Origin: Natranaeroarchaeum sulfidigenes
GTDB lineage: Archaea > Halobacteriota > Halobacteria > Halobacteriales > Natronoarchaeaceae
Reading direction: 5' to 3'
DNA length: 64,000 nucleotides
NCBI RefSeq assembly: GCF_017094485.1
Contig: NZ_CP064786.1
Coordinates: forward strand, 2,418,001-2,482,000
In this document: piece after piece, positions 18,384 to 27,054 of the stretch
Numbering within the stretch: position 1 is the first letter of the stretch
How the letters are laid out: each line of letters opens with the position of its first letter
Position numbers and translations under genes: made by a program
Notes under the pieces: model-generated
Told to the model about the DNA's origin: nothing
What the model saw: the letters and a program-made list of their open reading frames with translations, nothing else
Databases searched by the model: none

Positions 18384-18776
18384 ATGGCCCGAAGACTCCT
18401 GGCCCTTGTTGGCGTCATCGAACTGCTCGTCCCCGGCCGGGTTATCGAGGCCGCCGAGCGGATCGCCCTCGAAAACCCGGACGACACCGAACTGCGCGCG
18501 TGGACGATCCCGATGGCTCGACTCGAAGCGCTGGTCTGGCTACTGCTCGCACGCCGCGGCGATCCACACGGTCGGGTTCGTAAACTGTTCGCATTCCTGT
18601 GTGGGCCAGCCGCACTCGTGCCTCGACGGTACGTCGATGTCGGCGCGCGGCTGGTCTACACCGATCCAGATCGCTGCGAGTGGAAGCCATGGGTCGTTCC
18701 CGCGACACGCGTGTTTGGAATTCTGTGCATCCTGCTGGCACTCAGTACACGTGGGGAGACAGACGGCGAAGAATAA
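18384..18776 (+). CDS. Predicted membrane protein, 130 aa
   Basis: I recognise no named family. The sequence starts with a hydrophobic segment ([15 protein letters not shown]), has a central hydrophobic stretch ([10 protein letters not shown]) and ends with [11 protein letters not shown]. Between them are two similar modules, P-G-R-V-I-E ... E-L-R-A-W-T-I-P and P-R-R-Y-V-D ... E-W-K-P-W-V-V-P, so the protein may be an internal duplication. It is probably a small integral membrane protein. Confidence 0.7.
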   Translation: MARRLLALVGVIELLVPGRVIEAAERIALENPDDTELRAWTIPMARLEALVWLLLARRGDPHGRVRKLFAFLCGPAALVPRRYVDVGARLVYTDPDRCEWKPWVVPATRVFGILCILLALSTRGETDGEE

Positions 18777-18833
18777 GAACCAATCCCTCAGTTTCACGGT
18801 ACATTTATCGGCGATCAACCCCACTCTCGAAGC

Positions 18834-19721
18834 ATGAATGTCCTTGTTGCGGGCGGAACCGGATTTATCGGTCGGAACCTGTGTACGGAACTCGTCGAAC
18901 GTGACCACGATGTTACGGCCCTCTCTCGCGATCCCGATGCGAGTGAGTTACCGGAGGGCGTCGAGACGGCTGTTGGCGATCTCTCGGCCTACGATTCGAT
19001 CGAGGGCGCGTTCGAGGGGCAGGATGCGGTGGTCAATCTCGTCGCGCTCTCGCCGCTGTTTCAGCCGCCGAAAGGAGTAACACACATGACGGTCCACTAC
19101 GGTGGAACCGAAAACGTGCTACGGGCAATGGAAGAACACGGCGTCGAGCGATTGGTCCACATGAGCGCACTGGGTGCTGACCCTGACGGACTGACCGAAT
19201 ACATCCGCGCGAAGGGGCTTGCCGAGGAAGCGGTGCGGGAGGCGGGGGTCAACTCGGTGATCTTCCAGCCGTCCGTCGTGTTCGGTGACGGCGGAGAGTT
19301 CGTTCCGTTCGCGCGCAAACTCACACCCGGACCGCTATTCAAGGTACTACCCGGCGGCGGCAAGACCCGGTTCCAGCCGATCCACGTAGACGATCTGGTA
19401 CCGATGCTCGCCGATGCAGTCGAGGACGACGAACATACGGGCAACACCTACGAGATCGGGGGACCGGAAGTGCTGACGCTTGCGGAGGTGACACGTCTTG
19501 CGTACGAGGCAAAAGGGAAGTCAGCCCAAATCGTCCCCATGCCGATGGCGCTTGCAAAATTCGGGCTAACCCTCGCGGGTCCGGTCCCATTCATACCGAT
19601 GGGGCCGGATCAGGCGCGCTCACTCCGCCTGGATAACACCACGACGGACAACGGCGTCACCGCTTTCGGTGCTGATCCCAGCTCCCTTACGACGCTTCAA
19701 CAGTACTTAGGACTGTCCTAA
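18834..19721 (+). CDS. NAD(P)-binding SDR protein, complex I NDUFA9-like
   Basis: A 295-aa extended/atypical SDR. The Rossmann motif G-G-T-G-F-I-G is at residues 7-13, with V-V-N-L-V-A near 65-70, a Y-I-R-A-K substrate-site motif (Tyr and Lys of the SDR core) near 122-126 and the NDUFA9-type segment F-Q-P-S-V-V-F-G-D-G. Many archaeal and bacterial relatives are annotated as NDUFA9-like reductases of unknown substrate. TTTATC at 18804-18809 gives the leaderless spacing to the ATG. Confidence 0.85.
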   Translation: MNVLVAGGTGFIGRNLCTELVERDHDVTALSRDPDASELPEGVETAVGDLSAYDSIEGAFEGQDAVVNLVALSPLFQPPKGVTHMTVHYGGTENVLRAMEEHGVERLVHMSALGADPDGLTEYIRAKGLAEEAVREAGVNSVIFQPSVVFGDGGEFVPFARKLTPGPLFKVLPGGGKTRFQPIHVDDLVPMLADAVEDDEHTGNTYEIGGPEVLTLAEVTRLAYEAKGKSAQIVPMPMALAKFGLTLAGPVPFIPMGPDQARSLRLDNTTTDNGVTAFGADPSSLTTLQQYLGLS

Positions 19722-19739
19722 CGCCAGCACTTCTTTTTT
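19707..19739 (+). terminator. Inverted repeat and T run after the NDUFA9-like gene
   Basis: TTAGGAC (19707-19713), a single T and GTCCTAA (19715-19721) form a perfect inverted repeat covering the last codons and the stop. A run of six T follows at 19734-19739. T runs are the main archaeal termination signal. Confidence 0.5.
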
Positions 19740-19781
19740 ACCCCAATGGTATAACAGATCTTAAACACCCGCTACCGTCCC

Positions 19782-19831
19782 GTGAGTAGTTCCTTTCTAC
19801 CCATCAACAATTACCGATGGAACTAACTCAC
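19782..19831. promoter_or_regulatory. Long imperfect inverted repeat upstream of cetZ1
   Basis: GTGAGTAGTTCC (19782-19793) pairs with GGAACTAACTCAC (19819-19831) with one extra base, and an inner CCATC/GATGG pair lies inside it. The element is about 80-130 nt ahead of the likely cetZ1 transcription start. It could be an operator or a structured RNA remnant; the preceding gene already has a T-run terminator. Confidence 0.45.
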
Positions 19832-19938
19832 GTCTTGCGGTTTTGAGCTACCGAATAGGTTCAGCTTATTCGCACCATCACAAGGCTTATATTCCTATTA
19901 CCTCTGTTCTCATGCCAACGGAGACCCGGATACGAATT

Positions 19939-21120
19939 ATGAAACTGGCGATGATCGGTTTTGGACAGGCAGGCGGGAAGATCGTCGATAAATTCCTCGA
20001 ATACGACGATCGGACCGGCAGCGGGATCGTTCGATCCGCAGTGGCGGTAAACACCGCCAAGGCGGATCTGATGGGGCTAGATCGGATCCCCCAGGAGAAC
20101 CGCGTACTGATCGGCCAGTCTCGCGTTAAAGGCCACGGCGTCGGCGCGGACAACGAACTTGGGGCCGAGATCGCGGAGGAAGATATCGACGAGGTACAGG
20201 GTGCGATCGACGCAATCCCCGTCCACGAGGTCGACGCGTTCCTGATCGTCGCCGGGATGGGTGGCGGTACGGGAAGCGGCGGTGCGCCCGTGCTCGCGAA
20301 GCATCTCAAGCGCATCTACACCGAGCCCGTGTACGGACTGGGTGTACTGCCGGGCAGCGACGAAGGTGGAATATACACACTCAACGCCGCGCGCTCGTTC
20401 CAGACGTTCGTTCGCGAAGTGGACAACCTGATGGTCTTTGACAACGACTCGTGGCGACAGTCCGGCGAGTCCGTCGAGAGCGGCTACGCCGAAATCAACG
20501 ATGAGATCGTCCGTCGCTTCGGAATCCTCTTTGGCGCAGGCGAGATCAATCAGGGCGACGAGGTCGCCGAAAGCGTCGTCGACTCCAGCGAGATCATCAA
20601 TACGCTCTCTGGCGGCGGCGTCTCGACGGTGGGATACGCTCGCGAAGAGGTCGACAAAACCGGCAGCGACGACGGGGGTCTACTCTCGCGGTTCACGGGC
20701 GGTGACGAACCGGAGATCGACACGGCCCACACGACGAACCGAATTACCAGTCTCGTCCGCAAGGCCGCGCTCGGCCGACTCACGCTTCCCTGCGAAATCG
20801 AAGGGAGCGAGCGTGCACTGCTCGTGCTGAGCGGCCCACCACAGCATCTCAACCGGAAAGGGATCGAGCGCGGGCGCAAGTGGCTCGAAGAGCAGACCGG
20901 TAGCATGGAGGTTCGCGGTGGCGACTACCCAGTCCCCGAGTCGAACTTCGTCGCCAGCGTCATCCTGCTTGCGGGCGTCTCGAACGTCCCCCGGATCAAG
21001 GAGCTCCAGCAGGTCGCCATCGAGGCACAGGACAACATCGAGGACATCCGGTCGGAAAGCGAAGAGAACTTAGAAAGCCTTGTCGAAGATGACGAAGATG
21101 AACTTGAACCGTTATTCTAA
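19939..21120 (+). CDS. cetZ1: Tubulin-like protein CetZ1
   Basis: A 393-aa FtsZ/tubulin superfamily GTPase of the archaeal CetZ group, which controls cell shape and motility rather than division. The tubulin signature G-G-G-T-G-S-G is at about residues 106-112, preceded by the N-terminal G-F-G-Q-A-G-G-K loop and V-A-V-N-T-A-K-A-D. The long stretch V-K-G-H-G-V-G-A-D-N-E-L and the C-terminal E-D-E-L-E-P-L-F agree closely with my memory of Haloferax CetZ1. A TATA-like CTTATAT at 19885-19891 fits transcription from about 19912, where another in-frame ATG lies; family conservation favours 19939. Confidence 0.94.
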   Translation: MKLAMIGFGQAGGKIVDKFLEYDDRTGSGIVRSAVAVNTAKADLMGLDRIPQENRVLIGQSRVKGHGVGADNELGAEIAEEDIDEVQGAIDAIPVHEVDAFLIVAGMGGGTGSGGAPVLAKHLKRIYTEPVYGLGVLPGSDEGGIYTLNAARSFQTFVREVDNLMVFDNDSWRQSGESVESGYAEINDEIVRRFGILFGAGEINQGDEVAESVVDSSEIINTLSGGGVSTVGYAREEVDKTGSDDGGLLSRFTGGDEPEIDTAHTTNRITSLVRKAALGRLTLPCEIEGSERALLVLSGPPQHLNRKGIERGRKWLEEQTGSMEVRGGDYPVPESNFVASVILLAGVSNVPRIKELQQVAIEAQDNIEDIRSESEENLESLVEDDEDELEPLF

Positions 21121-21901
21121 GCTTACTACCCTGCTCGTCGTCGGCTGTCTCCTGCTCGCCACGGTCGGTCTCGCAGGAGCCGTTACTGTCACCAGTGAGG
21201 ACGTCCCCGATGAGGCTGAGGTCGAGTCGGAGATGAGCGCGACTGTCGAGATCGATGATCTCTACGACGACTACGACGAGTGGGCAGTCGACGGGGAGAC
21301 CGAGTTGAACAACGTCACCTGGACGATTACGTACTACGACGGTGACACCCAGATCGACGAACACCAGATCGATGGACAAGAGATTCGACAGGACGGTATC
21401 GACCGGAGCCTCGACGAAGAGCCACGCCAGATCGAAGTGAGCCTGACCGGTGAGGTCCCCGAAGTCGAACAGTACAGCTACGAGCCACGACAGGAGTTCA
21501 CCGCGATGAACCTCACGCAGGTCCGTAGTGATGACGGTGCAACCGAGGATATCGGTTCGTGGTCGACCCACCACTACACCGCCAACAGCTCGGAGGCTCG
21601 CACCGCGATCGACGACGCGAGCGCGGCCATCGATGAGGCTCGCGACAGCGGCGCTGATGTCGACCGAGCCGAAAGCGATCTCCAGAACGCCATCGACTTC
21701 TACAACGACGGTAACTTCGAGAGCGCGATCAGCAACGCCGAGCAGGCACAGTCCGAAGCCGAGGACGCACAATCGAGCGCCGAACAGCGCGACTTGCTCC
21801 TCTACGGTGGCGTCGGTCTGGTCGGTCTGCTGCTCGTCGCCGGACTCGGTTTCCTGCTTTACAAGCGCCAGCAAGGCGACGACTACGACAAACTCGGCTA
21901 G
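21098..21901 (+). CDS. Exported/membrane protein with acidic ectodomain, cetZ1 neighbour
   Basis: A protein of about 267 aa overlapping the end of cetZ1 in another frame (possible starts at 21080, 21089 and 21098). It shows a signal-peptide-like N-terminus (L-T-T-L-L-V-V-G-C-L-L-L-A-T-V-G-L-A-G-A), an acidic beta-rich domain (~30-165), an Ala/Glu/Asp-rich coiled-coil (A-R-T-A-I-D-D-A-S-A ... A-E-D-A-Q-S-S-A-E-Q, ~170-235) and a C-terminal transmembrane helix (L-V-G-L-L-L-V-A-G-L-G-F-L-L) with a short K/R-rich cytoplasmic tail. No named family is recognised. The overlap suggests co-expression with cetZ1. Confidence 0.75.
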   Translation: MNLNRYSKLTTLLVVGCLLLATVGLAGAVTVTSEDVPDEAEVESEMSATVEIDDLYDDYDEWAVDGETELNNVTWTITYYDGDTQIDEHQIDGQEIRQDGIDRSLDEEPRQIEVSLTGEVPEVEQYSYEPRQEFTAMNLTQVRSDDGATEDIGSWSTHHYTANSSEARTAIDDASAAIDEARDSGADVDRAESDLQNAIDFYNDGNFESAISNAEQAQSEAEDAQSSAEQRDLLLYGGVGLVGLLLVAGLGFLLYKRQQGDDYDKLG

Positions 21902-21946
21902 TCCGAATTCGCAACGCCCTTTTTTGCCCGACGTCGACCCATAGCT

Positions 21947-22597
21947 ATGCGTGTACTCGTCCCGTTCGACGCGGCCGAGCCCAAAACGCGCCTTTCGGAC
22001 GTGTTCGACCGACGAGAGCGGGCCGAGTTCGCGTACGCGATGCTCGAGGACGTGCTGGAAGCGGTTCGGGAAAGCGGTGAAGAGCCGGAGCTACTGGCGA
22101 CGGCACCGCTGGCGGACGAGCGGGATTTCAGTGTCCCGGTCGCCGTCGACGACCGCCCGCTCTCGCCCGCGATCAATGACGTGCTTGCGGGCGCTGACGA
22201 ACCGGTCGCCGTCGTGATGGCCGATCTCGCACTGGCACGACCAATCGACCTCCGACGGCTGGTCGACGTCGATGAGGAGGTCGTTGCAGTCCCGGGGCGG
22301 GGCGGCGGGACGAACGCTCTCGTGATACGTCATCCCGAGTTCCGGGTCGACTACCACGGTGTCTCCTTCCGTGACCACCGCGAGATCGCAGCCCGGATCG
22401 GTGCCGAGTTCACCGCGTTCGACTCACATCGTCTTGCCACGGACGTCGACGAGCGAAGCGACCTGGTCGAACTCCTCCTGCACGGCGAGGGGCATGCCGC
22501 CGACTGGCTCGACGCGGCCGGATTCCGCCTCGCGGAGACCGGGGGACGGGTCACCGTCCAGCGCACCGACGGCTCGGATTCCGAACGTCTCAAATAG
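21947..22597 (+). CDS. cofC: 2-phospho-L-lactate guanylyltransferase CofC
   Basis: A 216-aa nucleotidyltransferase of F420 synthesis that activates 2-phospholactate with GTP before transfer to F0. Family features are the N-terminal V-P-F-D-A-A-E-P-K-T-R-L, the V-V-M-A-D-L-A-L metal region, G-G-G-T-N-A-L and a C-terminal D-V-D-E-R-S-D-L segment. A T-rich box at 21920-21925 is 22-27 nt before the ATG. It complements cofG/cofH 11 kb away in the window. Confidence 0.92.
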   Translation: MRVLVPFDAAEPKTRLSDVFDRRERAEFAYAMLEDVLEAVRESGEEPELLATAPLADERDFSVPVAVDDRPLSPAINDVLAGADEPVAVVMADLALARPIDLRRLVDVDEEVVAVPGRGGGTNALVIRHPEFRVDYHGVSFRDHREIAARIGAEFTAFDSHRLATDVDERSDLVELLLHGEGHAADWLDAAGFRLAETGGRVTVQRTDGSDSERLK

Positions 22598-22618
22598 GCG
22601 GGATGGGTACTGTGGCGT

Positions 22619-24670
22619 GTGTCACGGCAGGTCCCGCAGGTCGACACGCTGTTCCTCCACGAGTCGAACGACGACTACTTCGTCACCGTTCGACGCGACG
22701 GCGAGCGACTGTTCCGCGCCCGACTCGACCTCAAGGAGACCTCCGCGGGCCCCCGCCCCGGCCGCTTTCGTATCAAGGACGGCTCCAGCGAGGAGCCACG
22801 CAGCCCGGACGAATTCGTCGATATCGCACGCCGGGCCAACAGGATTCGTATCTCCGAACAGACCGCCCCGGAGCATCGAGACCGCCTCCGAGAGGCGCTC
22901 GACGGCTACCAGCTCTCGGCCAAGGTCGTCCGCACGTGTCGGCTCTGTGCCTCCGATGGTCGGTACTCGCCGCTGAAGAGCGAGACGGCGATCAAAAAGG
23001 ACGATGAATACGTCTGTCCGGCCTGCGCGAAAATCGAGCTCGAACGCGAACTCTCCTATCAGGGCGAGGTCACGAGCGCCGCTCAGGAGCGACTCGAAGA
23101 GCTCCTGCTGGACGTCCAGGATCTCGAACGGATCACGAACCTCCTCAAGGGCCATCTCGATCCGGATCTGACCAAGTTCGACGAGATCAGCGCAACGACC
23201 GACGAGATAGATCGGGTTCGTGTTGACTCGCTGAACCTCCATCCCGGCGTACAGGGGCTTCTGGAGGACCGGTTCGAGACGCTCCTGCCAGTCCAGAGCC
23301 TCGCAATCGAGAACGGCCTGCTGGAAGGCGACGACCAGCTCGTCGTGAGTGCGACGGCAACTGGGAAGACACTCGTCGGCGAGATGACCGGGCTCGACCG
23401 CGTGCTCAACGGCAAGGGCAAGATGCTCTTTCTCGTACCGCTGGTCGCGCTCGCCAATCAGAAACACGAGGATTTCGAGGACGAGTACGGCGACCTCGTC
23501 GACGTGACGATCCGCGTCGGTGCGAGCCGGGTCCGGGATAACGGCAGTCGGTTCGATCCCAGCGCCGACGTCATCGTCGGCACGTACGAGGGGATCGACC
23601 ACGCGCTCCGGACCGGACGAGATCTGGGCGATATCGGTACCGTCGTCATCGACGAGGTGCACACACTCAAAGAGGACGAACGAGGCCACCGCCTGGACGG
23701 GATGATCTCGCGGCTCAAGTACTACTGTGAGCAGCGTTCGAAGTCCCGTTCGGGGTACAGCGGCGCTCAGTGGATCTACCTCTCGGCGACCGTCGGAAAC
23801 CCCCGCGAACTCGCACAGGGACTGCGTGCGAACCTCGTCGAGTTCGAGGAGCGACCCGTTCCGATCGAACGCCACGTCACCTTCGCCGACCAGCGCGAAA
23901 AGACCAGACTGGAGAACAAACTGGTCAAACGCGAGTTCGACTCGAAATCCTCGAAGGGGTATCGCGGGCAGACGATCATTTTCACCAACTCGCGGCGACG
24001 CTGTCACGAGATCAGCCGCAAACTGGAGTACGAGTCGGCGGCCTACCACGCCGGGCTCGATTACGGACAGCGCAAATCCGTCGAGCGGAAGTTCGGGAAT
24101 CAGGATCTCGCTGCAGTAGTGACGACGGCAGCACTGGCAGCCGGTGTGGACTTCCCCGCCTCACAGGTGATTTTCGACACGCTCGCGATGGGGATCGAGT
24201 GGCTCTCGGTACAGGAGTTCCACCAGATGCTCGGCCGGGCTGGACGGCCCGACTACCACGACAAAGGCACTGTCTACGTGCTGGTCGAGCCCGACACGTC
24301 CTATCACTCCAGCATGGAGATGAGCGAGGACGAGGTCGCATTCAAGCTCCTGAAAGGCGAGATGGAATCGGTGCAGACGGTCTACGACGAACGCGCCGCC
24401 GTCGAGGAGACCCTGGCGAACATCACCGTCGCGGGCAAAGCCACCAAACGACTCAATGCCCGGATGCTCGGTGACGTGCCGACCAAACACGCGGTCGGTA
24501 AGCTACTCCAGTACGAGTTTATCGACGGCTTCGAGCCGACGGCGCTGGGCAGGGCAGTGACGACGCACTTCCTGTCGCCGAACGATGCCTTCGTCATGCT
24601 CGATGCGATCCGCAAGGGCAAGGATCCCTACGATATCGTGGCCGAGATCGAGCTGCAGGACCAGTTCTAG
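22619..24670 (+). CDS. SF2 DEAD/DEAH-box helicase with N-terminal zinc finger (DUF5814-type)
   Basis: A 683-aa helicase. An N-terminal ~180-residue module contains C-R-L-C ... C-P-A-C, a zinc finger. The helicase core then shows motif I A-T-A-T-G-K-T, motif II V-I-D-E-V-H, motif III L-S-A-T-V, motif V A-A-G-V-D-F-P-A and motif VI Q-M-L-G-R-A-G-R. The core resembles Hel308/Ski2-like helicases but lacks their long C-terminal domains, ending after a short helical part. From memory haloarchaeal relatives are tagged DUF5814. It uses a GTG start. A role in DNA or RNA processing is likely but unproven. Confidence 0.85.
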   Translation: MSRQVPQVDTLFLHESNDDYFVTVRRDGERLFRARLDLKETSAGPRPGRFRIKDGSSEEPRSPDEFVDIARRANRIRISEQTAPEHRDRLREALDGYQLSAKVVRTCRLCASDGRYSPLKSETAIKKDDEYVCPACAKIELERELSYQGEVTSAAQERLEELLLDVQDLERITNLLKGHLDPDLTKFDEISATTDEIDRVRVDSLNLHPGVQGLLEDRFETLLPVQSLAIENGLLEGDDQLVVSATATGKTLVGEMTGLDRVLNGKGKMLFLVPLVALANQKHEDFEDEYGDLVDVTIRVGASRVRDNGSRFDPSADVIVGTYEGIDHALRTGRDLGDIGTVVIDEVHTLKEDERGHRLDGMISRLKYYCEQRSKSRSGYSGAQWIYLSATVGNPRELAQGLRANLVEFEERPVPIERHVTFADQREKTRLENKLVKREFDSKSSKGYRGQTIIFTNSRRRCHEISRKLEYESAAYHAGLDYGQRKSVERKFGNQDLAAVVTTAALAAGVDFPASQVIFDTLAMGIEWLSVQEFHQMLGRAGRPDYHDKGTVYVLVEPDTSYHSSMEMSEDEVAFKLLKGEMESVQTVYDERAAVEETLANITVAGKATKRLNARMLGDVPTKHAVGKLLQYEFIDGFEPTALGRAVTTHFLSPNDAFVMLDAIRKGKDPYDIVAEIELQDQF

Positions 24671-24740
24671 ACCACCCTGTTTGACCGCAGTCACACCCCG
24701 ACCCCGAAGATTATTCTACGTCTGGGTCGAATTCAATACT

Positions 24741-25811
24741 GTGACAGACCCAGTAGGGGACGGAGATACCGACGAGTTCATCGTCGATTCCTCGATCATC
24801 GATGACGACACCGAATTCTACCGAACCCTGCTTGCGAACACGTCAGAAGGTATCCTCACGATCGACGAGGACAGCAACATCGTGTTCGCAAACCCGGCTA
24901 TCGAAGGGATTCTTGGCTATGCCCCTGACGAACTGGTTGGAAGCTCGAAGATGACGATTATTCCTGAACGTCATCGTGAGGACCATCGAGCTGGGTTAGA
25001 AGCGTATCTACGAACCGGCGAGCGACATATCGACTGGGATGGCGTCGAACTACCGGCACAGCACAGGGCTGGTCACGAGCTCGTCGTTTCGGTCAGTCTC
25101 CGCGAGCACGAATACAACGGAGAGCGGTTTTTCACCGGTATTTTCACCGACGTAACGGAACGCAAGGAGCGAGAACGACGGCTACAGGAAAAGAACGAAC
25201 GCCTCGAAAGCTTCGCATCGGTCGTCTCACACGACCTGCGTAACCCGCTTGGGGTCGCAAGCGCCTATGTAGAGCTCGCTCAGGAGACCGATACCGAGGC
25301 AGTCGACGAGCTCGTGGAGGTCGAACGCTCCCTCGATCGGATGGAACGGATCATCGACGACCTGCTGTGGCTCGCCCGCACCGGGAATCAGGTCGGAAAG
25401 CAAGAGTTACTCGATTTCGCGGGAGTCGCCGAAGATGCCTGGGAGACGACGGAGACTGCCGACGCAACGCTCGTGGTCGACTCCACCGGCAGGATCCGTG
25501 CGGACTACGACCGGCTGGTGCAGTTACTCGAAAACCTGTTCCGGAATGCGATCCAGCACGGCGGCGAGGACGTCACTGTCCGGGTCGGACGGATCGAGGG
25601 GGGATGGTACGTCGAGGACTCTGGTCCCGGCATCGATGCTGACCTCACTGACGAGATTTTCAGTCCCGGAATGTCGACGGAAGAACTCGGGACCGGCCTC
25701 GGCCTCTACATCGTCAAGAGCGTCGCCGAGGGCCACGGCTGGGAGATATCCGTCGGTACGGGCACCGATGGCGGCGCACGATTCGAGTTCACCGGGATCG
25801 ACGAGGAGTGA
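24741..25811 (+). CDS. PAS-domain sensor histidine kinase
   Basis: A 356-aa soluble histidine kinase. One PAS domain covers about 25-140 (I-V-F-A-N-P-A-I-E-G-I-L-G-Y, ending F-T-D-V-T-E-R-K). The dimerisation H-box S-H-D-L-R-N-P-L has phospho-acceptor His164. The ATPase part shows the N box (N-L-F-R-N-A-I-Q-H-G), G1 (D-S-G-P-G-I) and G2 (G-T-G-L-G-L). No transmembrane segment is present. The start is a GTG at 24741, about 30 nt after TTATTC. The IS1341-type element ends within a few bases of the stop codon, so the extreme C-terminus may have been altered by insertion. Confidence 0.85.
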   Translation: MTDPVGDGDTDEFIVDSSIIDDDTEFYRTLLANTSEGILTIDEDSNIVFANPAIEGILGYAPDELVGSSKMTIIPERHREDHRAGLEAYLRTGERHIDWDGVELPAQHRAGHELVVSVSLREHEYNGERFFTGIFTDVTERKERERRLQEKNERLESFASVVSHDLRNPLGVASAYVELAQETDTEAVDELVEVERSLDRMERIIDDLLWLARTGNQVGKQELLDFAGVAEDAWETTETADATLVVDSTGRIRADYDRLVQLLENLFRNAIQHGGEDVTVRVGRIEGGWYVEDSGPGIDADLTDEIFSPGMSTEELGTGLGLYIVKSVAEGHGWEISVGTGTDGGARFEFTGIDEE

Positions 25812-25960
25812 CTTCCTCCCCACCCTACTCGCTCACCGCTAATGCGGTTCGCTCCTTGAGGGTGGGGCTTCCTGCTTCCACGACGCGCTTTGCAGACACC
25901 GAATCGATGTCCGTAGGGAGCGCAGTCTCCACAGGCGTTGATTCGGGACAGCCCGTCCCT
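25812..25960 (-). ncRNA. Probable omega-RNA / sense-overlapping transcript of tnpB
   Basis: The 3' end of tnpB and the right end of the element hold a strong structure: GGGTGGGG pairs with CCCCACCC (25860-25867 and 25818-25825), with an inner ACCGC-TAAT-GCGGT hairpin (25835-25848). TnpB proteins use an RNA from exactly this place, and Halobacterium sotRNAs were described from IS1341 3' ends. The start coordinate is approximate. The guide would be the sequence just beyond the element, i.e. the last codons of the histidine kinase gene read on the minus strand. Confidence 0.55.
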
Positions 25961-27054
25961 ACTTGTTCGAGACCGCGAGAAAGGATATTCCACGACGCAT
26001 TCGCGTCTCTGTCTGCCTCGAACCCACACGACGGACACGAATGCTCGCGTACCCACAACGGCTTGTCCGTCTCGACGCCACATGACGCGCACTCTTTGGT
26101 CGTGCCTCGGGGGTCCACGGCGACGAAGTACGTTCCTTCCCGCTCGCACTTGTATTTGAGCAGTCGCAGGAACGTCCCCCATGAGGCCCCGGCGCGGTTC
26201 CGAGAGTTGCCCGGAAGTTCGACCAGCCCCTTCGCGTCCAAGTCCTCGACGGCCACAAGGTCATACTCGCGGGCGTAGTACGCCGAGAGTTTGTGCAAGA
26301 AGTCTCGACGCTTGCGCTTCAGGTCAGCATGGCGTCGAGCGACCGTCTTGCGCTGTTCCTCCCAATTATTCGAGCCGTGTTCCTTCCGCGAGAGGTTACG
26401 TTGAGCGCGTTCTAACCGCTCGCGTTCATCGGAAAGGTCAGGCGACTCGACGGCAATCCCGTCGCTGTCGTGGACGTATTTTAGGATACCCACGTCGATA
26501 CCAACAGCGTCAGTCACCTCGTCGGGCTTCTTGGGCGGGTTGTCGGGAGTTTCGACGCCAAGGATGGCGTACCACTTGCCGGTGGGGTCGCGTTTGACTG
26601 TGACGGTCTTAATGGTGGCGTCGTCGGGCAGGTCGCGGTGGAAATTGATGGGAATGTCACCAATCTTCGAGAGCCACAGTCGGGTCCGACCACTCGTGTT
26701 TTTGAGTTTGAAGCCGGACTGACTGTAGGTGAACGATTGGTACTCGCCCGGTGCTTTCCACTTCAACTCCCCGACGCTGTAACCGTTCTGCTTCCGGCCG
26801 TTGAGCGTCGAGAGGTTGTCGTACAATCGCTGGACGACTTTCTGCAATACCTTCGAGTGAACGTCTGGCAGGTCAGTCCACCAGTCTTTCAGGTCCGGCA
26901 GACGCTTCTGCTCGGAGTACGACGACGTATCGTCGTGGCGGTTGAGACGGTGGAGAAAATGGTTGTAGACCTGCCTACAGGTATCGACAGTCCACGCTAA
27001 TCGCTCGCGGAGGTCGTCGGACGGGTTTAGTCGATACCTGTAGTTGTAGTTCAT
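25825..27054 (-). CDS. tnpB: TnpB RNA-guided nuclease (IS1341-type OrfB)
   Basis: A 409-aa protein with an N-terminal helix-turn-helix/wedge part and a RuvC-like nuclease. The catalytic acidic triad looks intact: Asp187 (G-I-D-V-G), Glu270 (V-A-V-E-D-L) and Asp350 (A-D-R-D-A-N-A). The zinc ribbon is Cys322/Cys325/Cys340/Cys343 (C-A-S-C ... C-P-S-C). The normal length and full motifs suggest an active enzyme, not a relic. The last codons (A-L-A-V-S-E-stop) are part of the terminal hairpin. TnpB proteins are ancestors of Cas12 and cut DNA guided by omega-RNA. Confidence 0.93.
   Translation of the reverse strand: MNYNYRYRLNPSDDLRERLAWTVDTCRQVYNHFLHRLNRHDDTSSYSEQKRLPDLKDWWTDLPDVHSKVLQKVVQRLYDNLSTLNGRKQNGYSVGELKWKAPGEYQSFTYSQSGFKLKNTSGRTRLWLSKIGDIPINFHRDLPDDATIKTVTVKRDPTGKWYAILGVETPDNPPKKPDEVTDAVGIDVGILKYVHDSDGIAVESPDLSDERERLERAQRNLSRKEHGSNNWEEQRKTVARRHADLKRKRRDFLHKLSAYYAREYDLVAVEDLDAKGLVELPGNSRNRAGASWGTFLRLLKYKCEREGTYFVAVDPRGTTKECASCGVETDKPLWVREHSCPSCGFEADRDANASWNILSRGLEQVGTGCPESTPVETALPTDIDSVSAKRVVEAGSPTLKERTALAVSE

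Noticed and set aside
22622-24049. 475-codon antisense frame within the helicase gene
   Set aside because: It mirrors a clear SF2 helicase on the other strand. Long antisense frames are common in high-GC haloarchaeal DNA and the translation has no recognisable domain.
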